Positions 48,034 to 58,502 of a stretch of 64,000 nucleotides of DNA are shown piece by piece. A program made the translations under genes and the position numbers. Within the stretch, counting starts at the first letter, position 1; the number at the start of each line of letters is the position of its first letter. A model generated the notes under the pieces. That model saw nothing but the letters and a program-made list of their open reading frames with translations, had not been told where the DNA came from and did no database searches. The stretch is taken from the NCBI RefSeq assembly GCF_002968575.1, contig NZ_PVBM01000001.1:1-64000 (forward strand). Direction: 5' to 3'. Source of the DNA: Neorhizobium huautlense. Lineage in GTDB: Bacteria; Pseudomonadota; Alphaproteobacteria; Rhizobiales; Rhizobiaceae.

Positions 48034-48858
48034 TTAGTGCCCGATGATCTCGTCGCGCAGCATCTGCCAGCTCTCCTTGTCGGTGGCGACGAGGAGGCCG
48101 CCATCGACGTGGTGCGGGCGATAGGCTGAGCCGTCGAAGCGGGCGATATAACCGCCCGCCTCGGCAGCGATCAGCGTACCGGCCAGATGATCCCAGGGCA
48201 TCAGCTTATTGTAGAGTACGAACTGTACGTGGCCGCCCGCGAAGGTGCGATATTCGTGAGCCGAGCAGCGATAGTTTGCAAAGAATCGGACCTTGGCGAG
48301 ATTGCCGAGGATGCGTTCGCGATCTTCCCCGAAGAAATAGCCGGGCGAAGCCATGCCGACCATCGCATCGATCGCACGGGATTTGGCAACGGAAAGTCGG
48401 ATCGCCTCGCCATCCGGCCGGCGCAGAAAAGCACCGGCACCCTTTTCAGCCATGATCCAGTCGTCACCCATGGGATCATAGATGATGCCAGCAATCACTT
48501 CGCCCTTCCACACGACCGACGCCATCACGCCAAAGGCCGGAATGCCGGAGGCGAAGTTGAAAGTGCCGTCGACCGGATCGACGACCACCGCGAATTCCGC
48601 ATCGGCGAGTTTGCCGAGCAAGGACGGATCGGCGGCAACCGATTCTTCCCCAACGAAAAGCGCACCGGGGGCGATCGCCTCCATCTCGCGCCGGATCAAG
48701 CGCTCTGCCGCTTCGTCCGCTTCCGTCACCAGATCGGTCGGCTCGCTCTTGGAGCGGACATCGTCATTTCCCAGCCTTCGGAAGCGCGGCAAAATCTCGG
48801 ATTTGGCAGCAAGGCGCAAAAGGTCGGCAAGCTTGGTGACGTCTAGCGGAGGGGTCAT
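48034..48858 (-). CDS. Inositol-monophosphatase family phosphatase
   Basis: The 274-aa protein has the metal-site motifs E-E-S, D-P-V-D-G-T-F-N-F and the later P-W-D-H-L-A-G. These mark a lithium-sensitive phosphatase that may act on inositol phosphates, histidinol phosphate or 3'-phospho-nucleotides. It lies 9 nt downstream of ttcA. The D-P-V-D-G-T is a small departure from D-P-I-D-G-T. Confidence 0.87.
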   Translation of the reverse strand: MTPPLDVTKLADLLRLAAKSEILPRFRRLGNDDVRSKSEPTDLVTEADEAAERLIRREMEAIAPGALFVGEESVAADPSLLGKLADAEFAVVVDPVDGTFNFASGIPAFGVMASVVWKGEVIAGIIYDPMGDDWIMAEKGAGAFLRRPDGEAIRLSVAKSRAIDAMVGMASPGYFFGEDRERILGNLAKVRFFANYRCSAHEYRTFAGGHVQFVLYNKLMPWDHLAGTLIAAEAGGYIARFDGSAYRPHHVDGGLLVATDKESWQMLRDEIIGH

Positions 48859-48867
48859 TGAAAAGTC

Positions 48868-49731
48868 TCAGGTTCTTGTGGCTTGGAGGCCGGAAAAATC
48901 GAAAAGTTTCGGGTCGAGGAGGTGGGACGGATTGACATGGGCAAGAGCTCGCAGCATCGCGTCCTTGCGGCCCGGCATGCGAGCCTCGATATCCGCAAGC
49001 ATCGCCTTCATCGCATTGCGCTGAAGGCCGTCCTGCGATCCGCAAAGGTCGCATGGGATGATCGGAAACTGCATGGCGGAGGCAAATTTTGCCAGATCGT
49101 CCTCGGCGCAGTAAGCGAGTGGCCGCAAGACCATCAAATCCCCTTCATCATTCAGAAGCTTTGCCGGCATGCCAGCGAGCCTGCCGCCGTGGAAGAAGTT
49201 CATAAAGAAGGTTTCCAGAATGTCCTCGCGGTGATGCCCGAGAACGAGAGCATCACAGTCCTCCTCTCGCGCGATCCGATAGAGGTTGCCGCGCCTGAGC
49301 CTCGAACAGAGCGAACAATAGGTCGCGCCCTCCGGCACCTTCTCCTTCACGATGGAATAGGTGTCGCGATACTCGATCCGGTGCTTCACGCCGATCGACG
49401 CAAGGTAATCCGGCAGCACATGTTTGGGAAAATTCGGCTGTCCCTGATCCAGGTTGCAGGCCATCAATTCGACCGGCAGAAGGCCGCGCCATTGAAGATC
49501 CAGCAGGATCGCCAGCAGGGAATAGGAATCCTTGCCCCCCGAAAGACCGACGAGCCAGCGCTTTTGGCCTTTCAGCATCTGGAAATCGTCAAACGCCTGG
49601 CGCACCTGACGGAGCAGGCGCTTGCGCAGCTTGTTGAACGAGACGGAACTTGGCGCGTCGCGAAACAGAGCGGGCAGCAGGCCGTCAATGGCCCCTTCAA
49701 GTTCGTCCTCAATCATGGCGTTCACGCCCAT
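48868..49731 (-). CDS. ttcA: tRNA 2-thiocytidine synthetase TtcA
   Basis: The 287-aa protein thiolates C32 of tRNAs. It has the PP-loop S-G-G-K-D-S (near 65), CxxC in T-Y-C-S-L-C-S, and the further C-D-L-C motif: the Fe-S cluster ligands of TtcA. A good GGAAAG ribosome site precedes ATG 49731. It links to the Fe-S theme of the window. Confidence 0.92.
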   Translation of the reverse strand: MGVNAMIEDELEGAIDGLLPALFRDAPSSVSFNKLRKRLLRQVRQAFDDFQMLKGQKRWLVGLSGGKDSYSLLAILLDLQWRGLLPVELMACNLDQGQPNFPKHVLPDYLASIGVKHRIEYRDTYSIVKEKVPEGATYCSLCSRLRRGNLYRIAREEDCDALVLGHHREDILETFFMNFFHGGRLAGMPAKLLNDEGDLMVLRPLAYCAEDDLAKFASAMQFPIIPCDLCGSQDGLQRNAMKAMLADIEARMPGRKDAMLRALAHVNPSHLLDPKLFDFSGLQATRT

Positions 49732-49784
49732 TGATCTTTCCTTGAAGAGGGAAAGCGGGTTCAGCCCGCCTTCCCTGAGATTGG

Positions 49785-52445
49785 TCAGGCGCCCAGCGCA
49801 GCCGCAACCGCCTCGAGCGCATCATTGGCCTTGGCGCCATCCGGACCGCCGGCCTGAGCCATGTCCGGTCGACCGCCGCCGCCCTTGCCGCCGAGTGCTG
49901 CAGAAGCAATCCGCACCAGGTCGACCGCGCTGAAGCGGCCGGTAAGGTCAGGCGTTACCGCCACGACGGCACTCGCCTTGCCGTCTTCCGAGACGCCGAC
50001 CAGAGTGACCACGCCGGAACCGAGGTTTGCCTTACCTTCGTCTGCCAGCCCTTTCAGGTCCTTGGCGTCGATGCCCGCCAATGCCTTACCCATGAATTTG
50101 ATGCCTGCGATTTCGCGGACATCATCGGTCGAACCGCCCTGCCCGCCACCCATGGCGAGCCGGCGCTTCGCTTCCGCCAGTTCCCGTTCGAGCTTGCGCC
50201 GTTCGTCGACCAATGCCTCGACCCGGGAAACGACGTCGGCCGGCTGCACCTTCAGTGCACCGGCAAGCGTCTTCACCCTTTCATCCTGCTCGGCAAGATA
50301 GGCACGGGCCGCTTCGCCGGTGACGGCTTCGACACGGCGCACACCAGCGGCCACAGCACTCTCCGAAAGGATACGCACGAGGCCGATATCACCCGTTGCA
50401 TTCACGTGCGTTCCGCCGCAGAGCTCGACGGAATAGAGCTTGCCGGCCTTGGGGCCTGCAATAGCCTTGCCCATCGAGACGACACGCACCTCGTCGCCGT
50501 ATTTCTCGCCGAACAATGCCATGGCGCCCTCCGCGATCGCGTCATCGACGCTCATCAGGCGGGTGGCGACCGGCGCATTCTGAAGGACGATGGCATTCGC
50601 GATGTCCTCAACCTTCTGCAATTCCTCGGCTGTCATCGGCTTCGGATGCGATACGTCGAAGCGCAGACGTTCCGGCGCCACCAGCGACCCCTTCTGGGCG
50701 ACGTGCGTGCCCAGCACCTCCCGCAGCGCTTCATGCAGGAGGTGGGTGGCGGAGTGGTTGGATCTGATACGCGACCGGCGGACATGATCGACCGTCAACG
50801 CGACCGCCTCGCCCACCTTCAGCACACCTGCAGCAACCGTCGCGGTATGGACAAAGAGACCCTCGCCCTTCTTTTGGGTATCCGTGACATTCAGCGTGGC
50901 ATTGTCGGTGGAGATCACACCGGTATCGCCCATCTGTCCGCCGGATTCGCCATAAAACGGCGTCTGGTTCACGACGACCTGAACCTGCTCTCCCGTAGCA
51001 GCGTTCTCAGCCGTCTTGCCATCCCGCACGATCGCCTGCACCACGCCTTCTGCCGCCTCGGTATCGTAGCCGAGGAACTCGGTCGCGCCGAATTTCTCCT
51101 TGAGCTCGAACCAGATCGTCTCGGTTGCCTTGTCGCCTGAGCCGGCCCAATGGGAGCGGGCTTCGGCTTTCTGCCGCTCCATCGCATCGGTGAACCCGGA
51201 GATGTCCACGCCGATTTCGCGAGCACGCAACGCATCCTGCGTCAGATCAAGCGGGAAACCATAGGTGTCGTAGAGCTTGAAGGCAGTTTCTCCGTCCAAC
51301 ATGTCGCCCTTGCCGAGCGTCGTTGTTGCATCGGAAAGGAGAGAAAGTCCGCGCTCGAGCGTCTTCCGGAAGCGGGTTTCCTCAAGCTTCAGCGTCTCGG
51401 CGATCAGCGCTTCGGCGCGGATCAGTTCCGGATAGGCGCGGCCCATTTGCTGCACCAGCGTCGGCAGGAGTTTAAAGAGCAGCGGATCACGAGCGCCCAG
51501 AAGCTGCGCATGACGCATGGCGCGGCGCATGATGCGGCGGAGCACGTAACCACGGCCTTCATTGGACGGCAGAACGCCGTCGGCAATCAGAAAGGCGGAC
51601 GAACGCAGATGGTCGGCGATGACGCGGTGGCTGGCTCGGCGTTCACCTTCGGCCTTGACGCCGGTCGCCTCCTCCGAGGCTGAAATCAGCGCGCGGAAAA
51701 GGTCGATGTCATAGTTGTCGTGTTGCCCCTGCAGAAGAGCCGCAACCCGCTCCAGGCCCATGCCGGTGTCGATCGACGGACGCGGCAGATCGATCCGCTC
51801 CTCCTTCGTCACCTGCTCATACTGCATGAAGACGAGGTTCCAGATCTCGATGAACCGGTCGCCATCCTCCTCCGGCGAACCGGGAGGACCTCCCCAGATA
51901 TGGTCGCCGTGATCGTAGAAGATCTCCGAGCAGGGGCCGCAGGGGCCGGTATCACCCATGGCCCAGAAATTGTCGCTTGTCGCAATACGAATGATCTTCT
52001 CGTCAGCCAGCCCAGCGATCTTCTTCCAGAGGCCGAAAGCTTCATCGTCCGTATGGTACACGGTCACCAGCAGGCGGTTCCGGTCGATGCCGAATTCCTT
52101 GGTGATCAGGTTCCAGGCGAGCTCGATCGCGCGTTCCTTGAAATAGTCGCCAAAGGAGAAATTGCCGAGCATCTCAAAGAAGGTGTGGTGGCGCGCGGTA
52201 TACCCCACATTGTCGAGGTCATTGTGCTTGCCGCCTGCGCGCACGCATTTCTGCGCGGTGGCAGCCGTCGAATAGGGGCGCTTTTCCAGACCGGTAAAGA
52301 CATTCTTGAACTGCACCATGCCGGCATTGGTGAACATCAGCGTCGGGTCGTTGCGCGGCACCAGCGGACTTGAGGCCACGACCTCGTGTCCATTCTTCTG
52401 GAAATAGTCGAGAAAGGTCGACCGGATTTCATTCACGCCGCTCAT
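49785..52445 (-). CDS. alaS: Alanyl-tRNA synthetase
   Basis: The 886-aa enzyme charges tRNA-Ala. It has the class II catalytic core, a C-terminal editing domain with H-S-A-T-H-L-L-H and C-G-G-T-H motifs (zinc-binding), and a final C-Ala domain. Normal length for the bacterial family. Located downstream of recA (its start is 182 nt from the recA stop). Confidence 0.97.
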   Translation of the reverse strand: MSGVNEIRSTFLDYFQKNGHEVVASSPLVPRNDPTLMFTNAGMVQFKNVFTGLEKRPYSTAATAQKCVRAGGKHNDLDNVGYTARHHTFFEMLGNFSFGDYFKERAIELAWNLITKEFGIDRNRLLVTVYHTDDEAFGLWKKIAGLADEKIIRIATSDNFWAMGDTGPCGPCSEIFYDHGDHIWGGPPGSPEEDGDRFIEIWNLVFMQYEQVTKEERIDLPRPSIDTGMGLERVAALLQGQHDNYDIDLFRALISASEEATGVKAEGERRASHRVIADHLRSSAFLIADGVLPSNEGRGYVLRRIMRRAMRHAQLLGARDPLLFKLLPTLVQQMGRAYPELIRAEALIAETLKLEETRFRKTLERGLSLLSDATTTLGKGDMLDGETAFKLYDTYGFPLDLTQDALRAREIGVDISGFTDAMERQKAEARSHWAGSGDKATETIWFELKEKFGATEFLGYDTEAAEGVVQAIVRDGKTAENAATGEQVQVVVNQTPFYGESGGQMGDTGVISTDNATLNVTDTQKKGEGLFVHTATVAAGVLKVGEAVALTVDHVRRSRIRSNHSATHLLHEALREVLGTHVAQKGSLVAPERLRFDVSHPKPMTAEELQKVEDIANAIVLQNAPVATRLMSVDDAIAEGAMALFGEKYGDEVRVVSMGKAIAGPKAGKLYSVELCGGTHVNATGDIGLVRILSESAVAAGVRRVEAVTGEAARAYLAEQDERVKTLAGALKVQPADVVSRVEALVDERRKLERELAEAKRRLAMGGGQGGSTDDVREIAGIKFMGKALAGIDAKDLKGLADEGKANLGSGVVTLVGVSEDGKASAVVAVTPDLTGRFSAVDLVRIASAALGGKGGGGRPDMAQAGGPDGAKANDALEAVAAALGA

Positions 52446-52553
52446 GCTAGGCCCTTTTTACCGCCGGATGCGATGCTGTTATTCGAAACCAAAGGCTTGT
52501 ATCGTCCGCACCCCCAACTGTCCAGCCGCCCCACCCTCCAACCGAACGAGAAA

Positions 52554-52582
52554 CCGGCCGCTCATCTTTCGATGGCGGCCGG
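52554..52582 (-). terminator. Terminator of recA
   Basis: CCGGCCGC and GCGGCCGG form an 8-bp stem with an inner CATC/GATG stem. On the minus strand it is followed by TTTCTCGTTC, 45 nt after the recA stop and before alaS. Confidence 0.7.
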
Positions 52583-52627
52583 CTCAAAAGTAAGCGGCCA
52601 GGGAAACCCTGAATGCGGCGGAACCGC

Positions 52628-53716
52628 TTACATTTCTGCGGCGGCGTCGCCGTCGTCGGCATCCGGCCCGCCATTTTGCAGGAAGCGATCGGCGATCAGG
52701 CCCGCATTCTGGCGGAGCGACATCTCGATCTCGCGGGCAAGCTCTGGGTTGTCGCGCAGGAAGAGCTTCGCGTTCTCGCGGCCCTGACCGAGACGCTGGC
52801 TGTTGTAGGAGAACCAGGCGCCGGACTTCTCGACAATGCCGGCCTTGACGCCGAGGTCGATCAGTTCGCCGGTCTTGGAAACGCCTTCGCCATACATGAT
52901 GTCGAATTCAACCTGCTTGAAGGGAGGCGCCATCTTGTTCTTGACGACCTTCACGCGCGTCTGGTTGCCCACGACCTCTTCGCGTTCCTTCACCTGGCCG
53001 ATGCGGCGGATATCCAGACGAACCGACGCATAGAATTTCAGCGCATTGCCGCCGGTGGTGGTTTCCGGAGAGCCGAACATGACGCCGATCTTCATGCGGA
53101 TCTGGTTGATGAAGATGACCATGCAGTTCGAGCGGGAGATAGAGGCGGTCAGCTTACGCAAAGCCTGGCTCATCAGGCGGGCCTGCAGACCCGGCAGGCT
53201 ATCACCCATCTCCCCCTCGATTTCGGCGCGCGGTGTCAGCGCTGCGACCGAGTCGACGACGAGAACATCGACGGCGCCGGAGCGGACCAGCGTATCGGTG
53301 ATTTCAAGCGCCTGCTCGCCCGTATCCGGCTGCGAGATCAAGAGATTCTGGAGATCGACGCCAAGCTTCCGGGCATAGACCGGATCGAGCGCGTGTTCTG
53401 CGTCAACGAAGGCGCAGATGCCACCCTTCTTCTGCGCTTCGGCGATCGTCTGCAATGCGAGCGTCGTCTTGCCCGAGCTTTCCGGGCCGTAGATCTCGAC
53501 GATGCGGCCCTTGGGCAGACCGCCAATTCCGAGTGCGATATCGAGGCTCAGAGAGCCCGTGGAAACCGTTTCGATCTCGACGATATTCTCGTTCGAGCCG
53601 AGCTTCATGATCGATCCCTTGCCGAAGGAACGTTCGATCTGCGACAGTGCCGCTTCCAGCGCCTTGCTCTTGTCCACGCCTTTTTCCTCTACCAGCCGCA
53701 AACTATTCTGTGCCAT
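52628..53716 (-). CDS. recA: RecA recombinase
   Basis: The 362-aa protein has Walker [19 protein letters not shown] Walker B and the C-terminal acidic tail ([11 protein letters not shown]) typical of alphaproteobacterial RecA. A near-perfect SOS box overlaps its promoter. The ATG at 53716 is preceded by AAGGTGG. Confidence 0.97.
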   Translation of the reverse strand: MAQNSLRLVEEKGVDKSKALEAALSQIERSFGKGSIMKLGSNENIVEIETVSTGSLSLDIALGIGGLPKGRIVEIYGPESSGKTTLALQTIAEAQKKGGICAFVDAEHALDPVYARKLGVDLQNLLISQPDTGEQALEITDTLVRSGAVDVLVVDSVAALTPRAEIEGEMGDSLPGLQARLMSQALRKLTASISRSNCMVIFINQIRMKIGVMFGSPETTTGGNALKFYASVRLDIRRIGQVKEREEVVGNQTRVKVVKNKMAPPFKQVEFDIMYGEGVSKTGELIDLGVKAGIVEKSGAWFSYNSQRLGQGRENAKLFLRDNPELAREIEMSLRQNAGLIADRFLQNGGPDADDGDAAAEM

Positions 53717-53773
53717 GAGATCCCACCTTTAGGTTATTGCCGCCGCGCAAGCAATGAAGCAGCCGATAAAGCT

Positions 53774-53802
53774 GATGTACCTATTTTGTTCTCATTTGGC
53801 AA
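53774..53802 (-). promoter_or_regulatory. recA promoter with overlapping LexA box
   Basis: On the minus strand TTGCCA, 17 nt, TACATC. The SOS box at 53777-53791 reads GAAC-AAAATAG-GTAC, one mismatch from the alphaproteobacterial LexA consensus GAAC-N7-GAAC. It covers the spacer and -10 region, as expected for LexA repression. Confidence 0.65.
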
Positions 53803-53890
53803 TAGCCGATCAACAGTTTGACGGAAAATAGCTATTCGGCTTCCGTTCCCGTCATGTTCACGCCAATGAATCACATGAAAATTCACTTGG

Positions 53891-53922
53891 GAAAACAAAC
53901 GTCTCGCTGCAATTGCGGGACG
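53891..53922 (-). terminator. Terminator of cckA
   Basis: CGTC-C-CGC with GCG-A-GACG (53900-53922) forms an imperfect stem followed on the minus strand by TTTGTTTT, about 35 nt after the cckA stop. Confidence 0.6.
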
Positions 53923-53957
53923 AATCGCGGAAGTTCGGAATTTCGATCGGCATCTTC

Positions 53958-56555
53958 CTAATCCGAATCGAGCATTTCCCGGACGGCGACGGCGAGCTGT
54001 TTCAGCGAGAACGGCTTCGGCAGGAAACCGAATTTGGCATCGGCCGGCAAGTTGCGGGCAAACGCATCTTCGGCATAGCCGGACACGAAGATGAATTTCA
54101 GGTCCGGATACGATTTGCGGAGCTCGGCAAGCAGCGTCGGTCCGTCCATCTCCGGCATCACCACGTCGGAGACGACGATGTCGACCCTGCCCTCCAGCTC
54201 TTCCATGATGTCGAGCGCCTCTACGCCGGAACCCGCCTCGTGGACCGTGTAACCGCGCGTCTCCAGCATCCGCTTGCCGCCGCGACGCACCGCCTCCTCG
54301 TCCTCGACCAGAAGCACGACTGCGGACTTTCCGGTGAGGTCCATGTCCTCGGCGGCAGACGCCGGCGGAACAGGCACGGAAGGCGCTGGCTCGGCGGTAG
54401 CCGCAGCTCCTGGAGTGACCGCAGGCGTCTCGGGAATGTGGCGCGGCAGGAATATCCGGAAACTAGTCCCGCGACCGACTTCCGATTCGGGATAGATATA
54501 ACCGCCGGACTGCTTAACGATGCCGTATACCATCGAAAGGCCAAGCCCAGTTCCCTTCCCGACTTCCTTGGTGGTGAAAAAGGGTTCGAAGATCTTGTCC
54601 ATGATTGCAGGCGGGATTCCCGTGCCGGTATCGGAGACCTCGACCATGACGAAATCTTCCGAAGGGAGGTCGGCCTGGTGGAAATCCGACGCCTCCTCCG
54701 CAGACACATTGCGTGTCTTGATCAGGATCGTCCCGCCAGTCGGCATCGCGTCACGGGCGTTGACGCACAGATTGATCAGCACCTGTTCGAATTGCGAAAG
54801 GTCGGTGCGGACCGGCCACAGGTCGCGTCCGTAATCCACTTCCAGCTTCACATTCGTGCCGGAAATCAGCCTGTCGACCAGCATGCGCAGGTCACCCACG
54901 ACATCGGTGAGGTTCAGCACCGCCGGACGCATGGTCTGCTTGCGCGAGAAGGCAAGCAACTGCCGCACCAGCACCGCCGCACGATTGGCGTTCCGCTTGA
55001 TCTCCATGAGATCTGCAAAACTCGCGTCGGAGGGCCGCGCCTGTAAAAGCAGATGGTCGGACGAAAGCAGGATCGCCGTCAAAACATTGTTGAAGTCGTG
55101 GGCGATGCCGCCTGCCAGCGTTCCCACCGCGTTCAGCTTCTGCGTCTGGGCCATCTGGGTCTCGAGCGCCTTCTGCTCGGTCGTCTCCACCGCGTATACG
55201 ATGGCCGCTTCCTCCGGCGCCTCGTCGCTCTCGTCGATCACGGCATTCACATAAAAGCGCACATAACGATTCTCATCGCCCGGATGGCGAGAGTCGATCG
55301 GCGGAATGTCCCCCTGCCGGTCCTTGGCGGCGGCAAGCGCCTGCATCAGCTGCTGGCGTGTGTTCTCGTGCACGATGCGCTCGAGCTCCACGCCCGAGTC
55401 GATCTCGTCGCGCGAAACCACCCCTGCAAACAGCTTGAGGAACGGCGCGTTGATGCGGAGGATTTTGCCCGCGCCGTCGACTGATGCGATCGCCATCGGC
55501 GTATTGTTGAAGAACCGGGTAAACCGCATGGCAGACGCGGATTGATCCCCTTCTCCGCCCTTCGGCCGCGCCAATACGATCGTGCGGCTTTCGCCGGGCG
55601 CGCCATCCCGGGTGGCGCTGACATTGTGCACGAGGCGAACAGGCAGGCTCTGGCCGTTGGTGCGGCGTAGATCGAGGTCCAGGGTTTCCGTCCGTTTCAG
55701 TCCGGGGGCTGCCTGAACGGACTGGATCAGCGCCATGCCCTCGCCTGCCACCATATCCGCAATCGTCATCGAGCGCGGCGTGAACTTCGTCAGATCGATA
55801 CCCAGCCATTCGGCGAGCGTCGCATTGAGGTAGAAGATCTCGCCCTTCCGTCCGGCAGAGAAAAAACCGGCCGGGGCATGGTCAAGATAATCGATCGCGT
55901 TCTGCAATTCGCGGAAGAAGCGCTCCTGATCCTCGCGTTCGGAGGTGATGTCGGTGATTTGCCAGATATCGAGTTGGCTCTTGCCGGAAGCTCCAAGTAG
56001 CCGCGCCTTGAGGCGATACCAGTGCGCACCGGAACCGTTGCCCGTCGCTCGACCGAGCGGCTGCAGCAGCCTGAACTCCTCATGCCCCTCGCGGCCTTCC
56101 CGCAACGCGGTGGTCAAACGGTAAAGAGCCTCCGTCGATTCGCGGGTCCTGGAAAGCAGCGCTTCCAGCGATTGCACATTGCTCGCCTTGGTCGCACCGG
56201 TCATCCGGCCATAGGCGGCGTTGGCGTAAAGAACACGCCCCTTGGGATCAGTAATGAGGATGCCGTCGGGATGACTGGCTAGAAAACCGCGTGCAAGTTC
56301 GTCCGATCGCGATTGCGGCATAACCTCGACGAGGCCTATCAGGGAGGAGACAAGAAAAAAAATCCCCACCATGGCAAGAATACCGAGCAGACCGAGCACG
56401 ACCTCATTGTCGAGTGCGTGCTGGAACAACACGAAACCGGCCGCAACGCCGCAAAGCACGAGAGCCAGAAGAACGATCCGGACGATGGTGCCGCCGCGTG
56501 CGCTCCGTTCCACCAATGGCGCTTCGTAGTTGCCGCCTTGCTGCAACTTCGTCAT
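53958..56555 (-). CDS. cckA: CckA, hybrid histidine kinase of cell-cycle control
   Basis: The 865-aa protein has two N-terminal membrane helices (about 25-75), PAS domains, a histidine-kinase core with H-box G-G-I-A-H-D-F-N-N (His near 486), an N box, G1 (D-T-G-T-G-I-P), G2 (G-T-G-L-G-L), and a receiver with the phospho-acceptor Asp in V-V-S-D-V-V-M-P-E-M-D-G. CckA feeds phosphate through ChpT to CtrA and CpdR. ATG 56555 follows GAGGA. A CtrA box occurs in this same window. Confidence 0.95.
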   Translation of the reverse strand: MTKLQQGGNYEAPLVERSARGGTIVRIVLLALVLCGVAAGFVLFQHALDNEVVLGLLGILAMVGIFFLVSSLIGLVEVMPQSRSDELARGFLASHPDGILITDPKGRVLYANAAYGRMTGATKASNVQSLEALLSRTRESTEALYRLTTALREGREGHEEFRLLQPLGRATGNGSGAHWYRLKARLLGASGKSQLDIWQITDITSEREDQERFFRELQNAIDYLDHAPAGFFSAGRKGEIFYLNATLAEWLGIDLTKFTPRSMTIADMVAGEGMALIQSVQAAPGLKRTETLDLDLRRTNGQSLPVRLVHNVSATRDGAPGESRTIVLARPKGGEGDQSASAMRFTRFFNNTPMAIASVDGAGKILRINAPFLKLFAGVVSRDEIDSGVELERIVHENTRQQLMQALAAAKDRQGDIPPIDSRHPGDENRYVRFYVNAVIDESDEAPEEAAIVYAVETTEQKALETQMAQTQKLNAVGTLAGGIAHDFNNVLTAILLSSDHLLLQARPSDASFADLMEIKRNANRAAVLVRQLLAFSRKQTMRPAVLNLTDVVGDLRMLVDRLISGTNVKLEVDYGRDLWPVRTDLSQFEQVLINLCVNARDAMPTGGTILIKTRNVSAEEASDFHQADLPSEDFVMVEVSDTGTGIPPAIMDKIFEPFFTTKEVGKGTGLGLSMVYGIVKQSGGYIYPESEVGRGTSFRIFLPRHIPETPAVTPGAAATAEPAPSVPVPPASAAEDMDLTGKSAVVLLVEDEEAVRRGGKRMLETRGYTVHEAGSGVEALDIMEELEGRVDIVVSDVVMPEMDGPTLLAELRKSYPDLKFIFVSGYAEDAFARNLPADAKFGFLPKPFSLKQLAVAVREMLDSD

Positions 56556-56805
56556 CAATTCCTCGCATTTCGGCCAGCCTCGCGGCCCTGGTCACCCGCG
56601 GGAAGAATCCCGCGATTCCTTCTTAGCAACTTGCATAGTCGGCAAAAAGCTCCACAGGGCCACAAAACCCGGGACAGTTTGCCAAGCTGACCTATCTTTG
56701 TCATTTCAGGCCGGTTGTCAGGTTTGGACAACGGCGATCGGCAACTTGCCTCGGCAGGAAAAAAATCGTCTTTTACGCCAGCATTCGCATGAGGAGTGGC
56801 AACAC

Positions 56806-57789
56806 ATGTTCGGAGACCTTTTAGGCACCTATGGCAGCCGCCTCGTGATCGCCGTCGTCGGAGTGGGTGTAGGCCTTCTCCTGCTAGCAGGCGTCTTGTG
56901 GATGATTCGCGGCCGAAACGGTCCATCGCCCTTCGTCCGAGGCGGAAAGAACCGTCAACCTCGGCTTCAGGTGCTTGATGCCGCTGCGGTCGACACGCGC
57001 CGGCGCCTCGTCCTCGTTCGCCGCGACGATATCGAACATCTGATCATGATCGGCGGCCCCACCGATATCGTCATCGAAAGCGGGATATCGACCGCCGCCA
57101 ATTTGACGCCGGCAGCGTCTTTACGCCCGGTATCACGCGACTTGCCTTCCGCAGCTCCCGCCGAACCACCTGCGGAAAACCGGGCAATGCCGGTCGAGCC
57201 GCGTCCAGCCCCGCCCCAGCGACCGTCTGCAGCGGAACCCCGTGGCCAGGCCGTTCGGGAGGGTCTCCCGCTTCGCGAGCCGCCCCGCTCATCGTCAGCG
57301 ATGCCCGTGCGGGCCGCAGGAACGTCGGCCCCAGCCTCAACCTCGGCGCCGAAAGTAGAACTGCCTGCTCGACCGGCGCCCGAGGCACAGGCCGAACCGT
57401 CACGACCGATTGCCGCTTTGGCGGCAGCCGCGACCACCGCCCATCCCCTCGCCAGCTCGGCCAATAGGATAGATGTCGCCCGTCCAGAGGTGTCGCAGGA
57501 CGCTGAGGAGTCGCGCATCGTGCCAGTCACCCCGCAAACGGTCCCTGCATCGCTCCAGTCCGCGGCGGACAAGCCGCAACAGCTCGGCAGCGATTTTGAC
57601 CGGCTGCTCGAGGAAGAGATGGCGCACAACTTGGCCACCCGTGACCCGGCAATCCTTGGCCAGTCGAACCGCCGGACGCCGCCTCACGAGGCGGCCGTGC
57701 CGCTCGTCACTGGCGCAACACCCGAACCGTCCTTGCAAACCGAAGTTACCCGGATCTTCGGCGAAATGTCCGCGACCCGCAATAAATAG
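56806..57789 (+). CDS. FliO-domain flagellar export protein
   Basis: The 327-aa protein starts with one membrane helix (about 14-37), followed by the FliO-like segment D-T-R-R-R-L-V-L-V-R-R-D-D-I-E-H-L-I-M-I-G-G (about 65-86), which matches the cytoplasmic FliO domain. After this about 230 residues are rich in Pro, Ala and Glu and look disordered. Divergent from cckA and far from other flagellar genes. GAGGAG lies 9 nt before the ATG. Confidence 0.7.
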   Translation: MFGDLLGTYGSRLVIAVVGVGVGLLLLAGVLWMIRGRNGPSPFVRGGKNRQPRLQVLDAAAVDTRRRLVLVRRDDIEHLIMIGGPTDIVIESGISTAANLTPAASLRPVSRDLPSAAPAEPPAENRAMPVEPRPAPPQRPSAAEPRGQAVREGLPLREPPRSSSAMPVRAAGTSAPASTSAPKVELPARPAPEAQAEPSRPIAALAAAATTAHPLASSANRIDVARPEVSQDAEESRIVPVTPQTVPASLQSAADKPQQLGSDFDRLLEEEMAHNLATRDPAILGQSNRRTPPHEAAVPLVTGATPEPSLQTEVTRIFGEMSATRNK

Positions 57790-57817
57790 TTTGGCGCTCC
57801 ATCGGGCGACTTGCACA

Positions 57818-58444
57818 ATCGGGATAGGGGGGAGCCTATTGGCTCCGCCCCTCCCACACCACCCGGCATGCGGGTCCGCACCGGGCGGTTGGAGCAGTTG
57901 AGGTCGTCAGGCCCGTAGTTCTCCCGGCCTGGCGCCTGGGTTTGCTTATTCTGGTTCGGCGGATTTGATTTCTCGCTGCCGTGGCCCTTCGGGCTTCACC
58001 CTATCTTCCAGATCGGCGAGCTTCGCTGACGCGACCATCTGAGACCATTCAAATCCGATAACCAGCGGCTCTCCCTTCCGCTCCTTCGGCCCTTCGTTCG
58101 CGCAAGGCGCTCCTACTACGGCCTCTGCTGACTTCTCGCTCCGGCTCGACACCGTCGCCCTTTCAGGCACAAGGCGAGATCTCCCCAGGTAAGAACGCAT
58201 TCCTTCGCTGCACGACCGCCGGATTTACGCCACCGCCCCTTGGTCACAAGAGCTTCGCGGAATGTTGCCCGCTCGCCCTGGTCGGCACCGCCTCATATCC
58301 GGTTCTTGTCCATCGGCCCGCAGGTTCGATCCACGCTTCCTCCCCACGGTCGGTCGCCCTTCCGCAGTTGCGCTTCACTTCGCTCGCCATGACCAGCTTA
58401 CGGTGGGACTTCCACCCACAAGAATGCGCCCATGCTGGGCGAAC
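57818..58444 (-). mobile_element. Group II intron remnant, reverse transcriptase deleted
   Basis: On the minus strand the element starts GTTCGCCCAGCATG and ends in a domain V/VI pair. Domain V (about 57857-57890) forms a 9-bp stem (ACCGCCCGG with CCGGGTGGT) plus TGCG/CGCA with a 2-nt bulge. Domain VI (about 57821-57854) is a long stem with an unpaired A near the end, the branch-point form. Bacterial introns start GUGCG; here the third base is U, suggesting damage. About 627 nt long, with no reverse-transcriptase motif: only an 84-aa ORF (57946-58200) in RNA-structure sequence. It lies directly after the dksA terminator, in the same direction. Confidence 0.75.
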
Positions 58445-58445
58445 A

Positions 58446-58474
58446 ACAAAGAAGGCACGGAAAAACCGTGCCTT
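58446..58474 (-). terminator. Intrinsic terminator of dksA
   Basis: AAGGCACGG and CCGTGCCTT (58452-58474) form a perfect 9-bp stem with a 5-nt loop. On the minus strand it is followed by CTTTGTT, 28 nt after the dksA stop. The group II intron starts just 1-2 nt beyond. Confidence 0.88.
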
Positions 58475-58502
58475 GAACTAGTTCGCTGCAGAACCGGAAA
58501 AT

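Noticed and set aside
52613..53821. A 402-codon plus-strand frame over recA
   Set aside because: Antisense shadow of recA, extending over its promoter and SOS box.
57684..57881. A 65-codon minus-strand frame across intron domains V/VI and the fliO-like gene end
   Set aside because: It reads through RNA structure and into an antisense gene.
57946..58200. An 84-codon minus-strand frame within the group II intron
   Set aside because: It lies in sequence expected to fold as ribozyme RNA and has no reverse-transcriptase motif; most likely not a protein gene.
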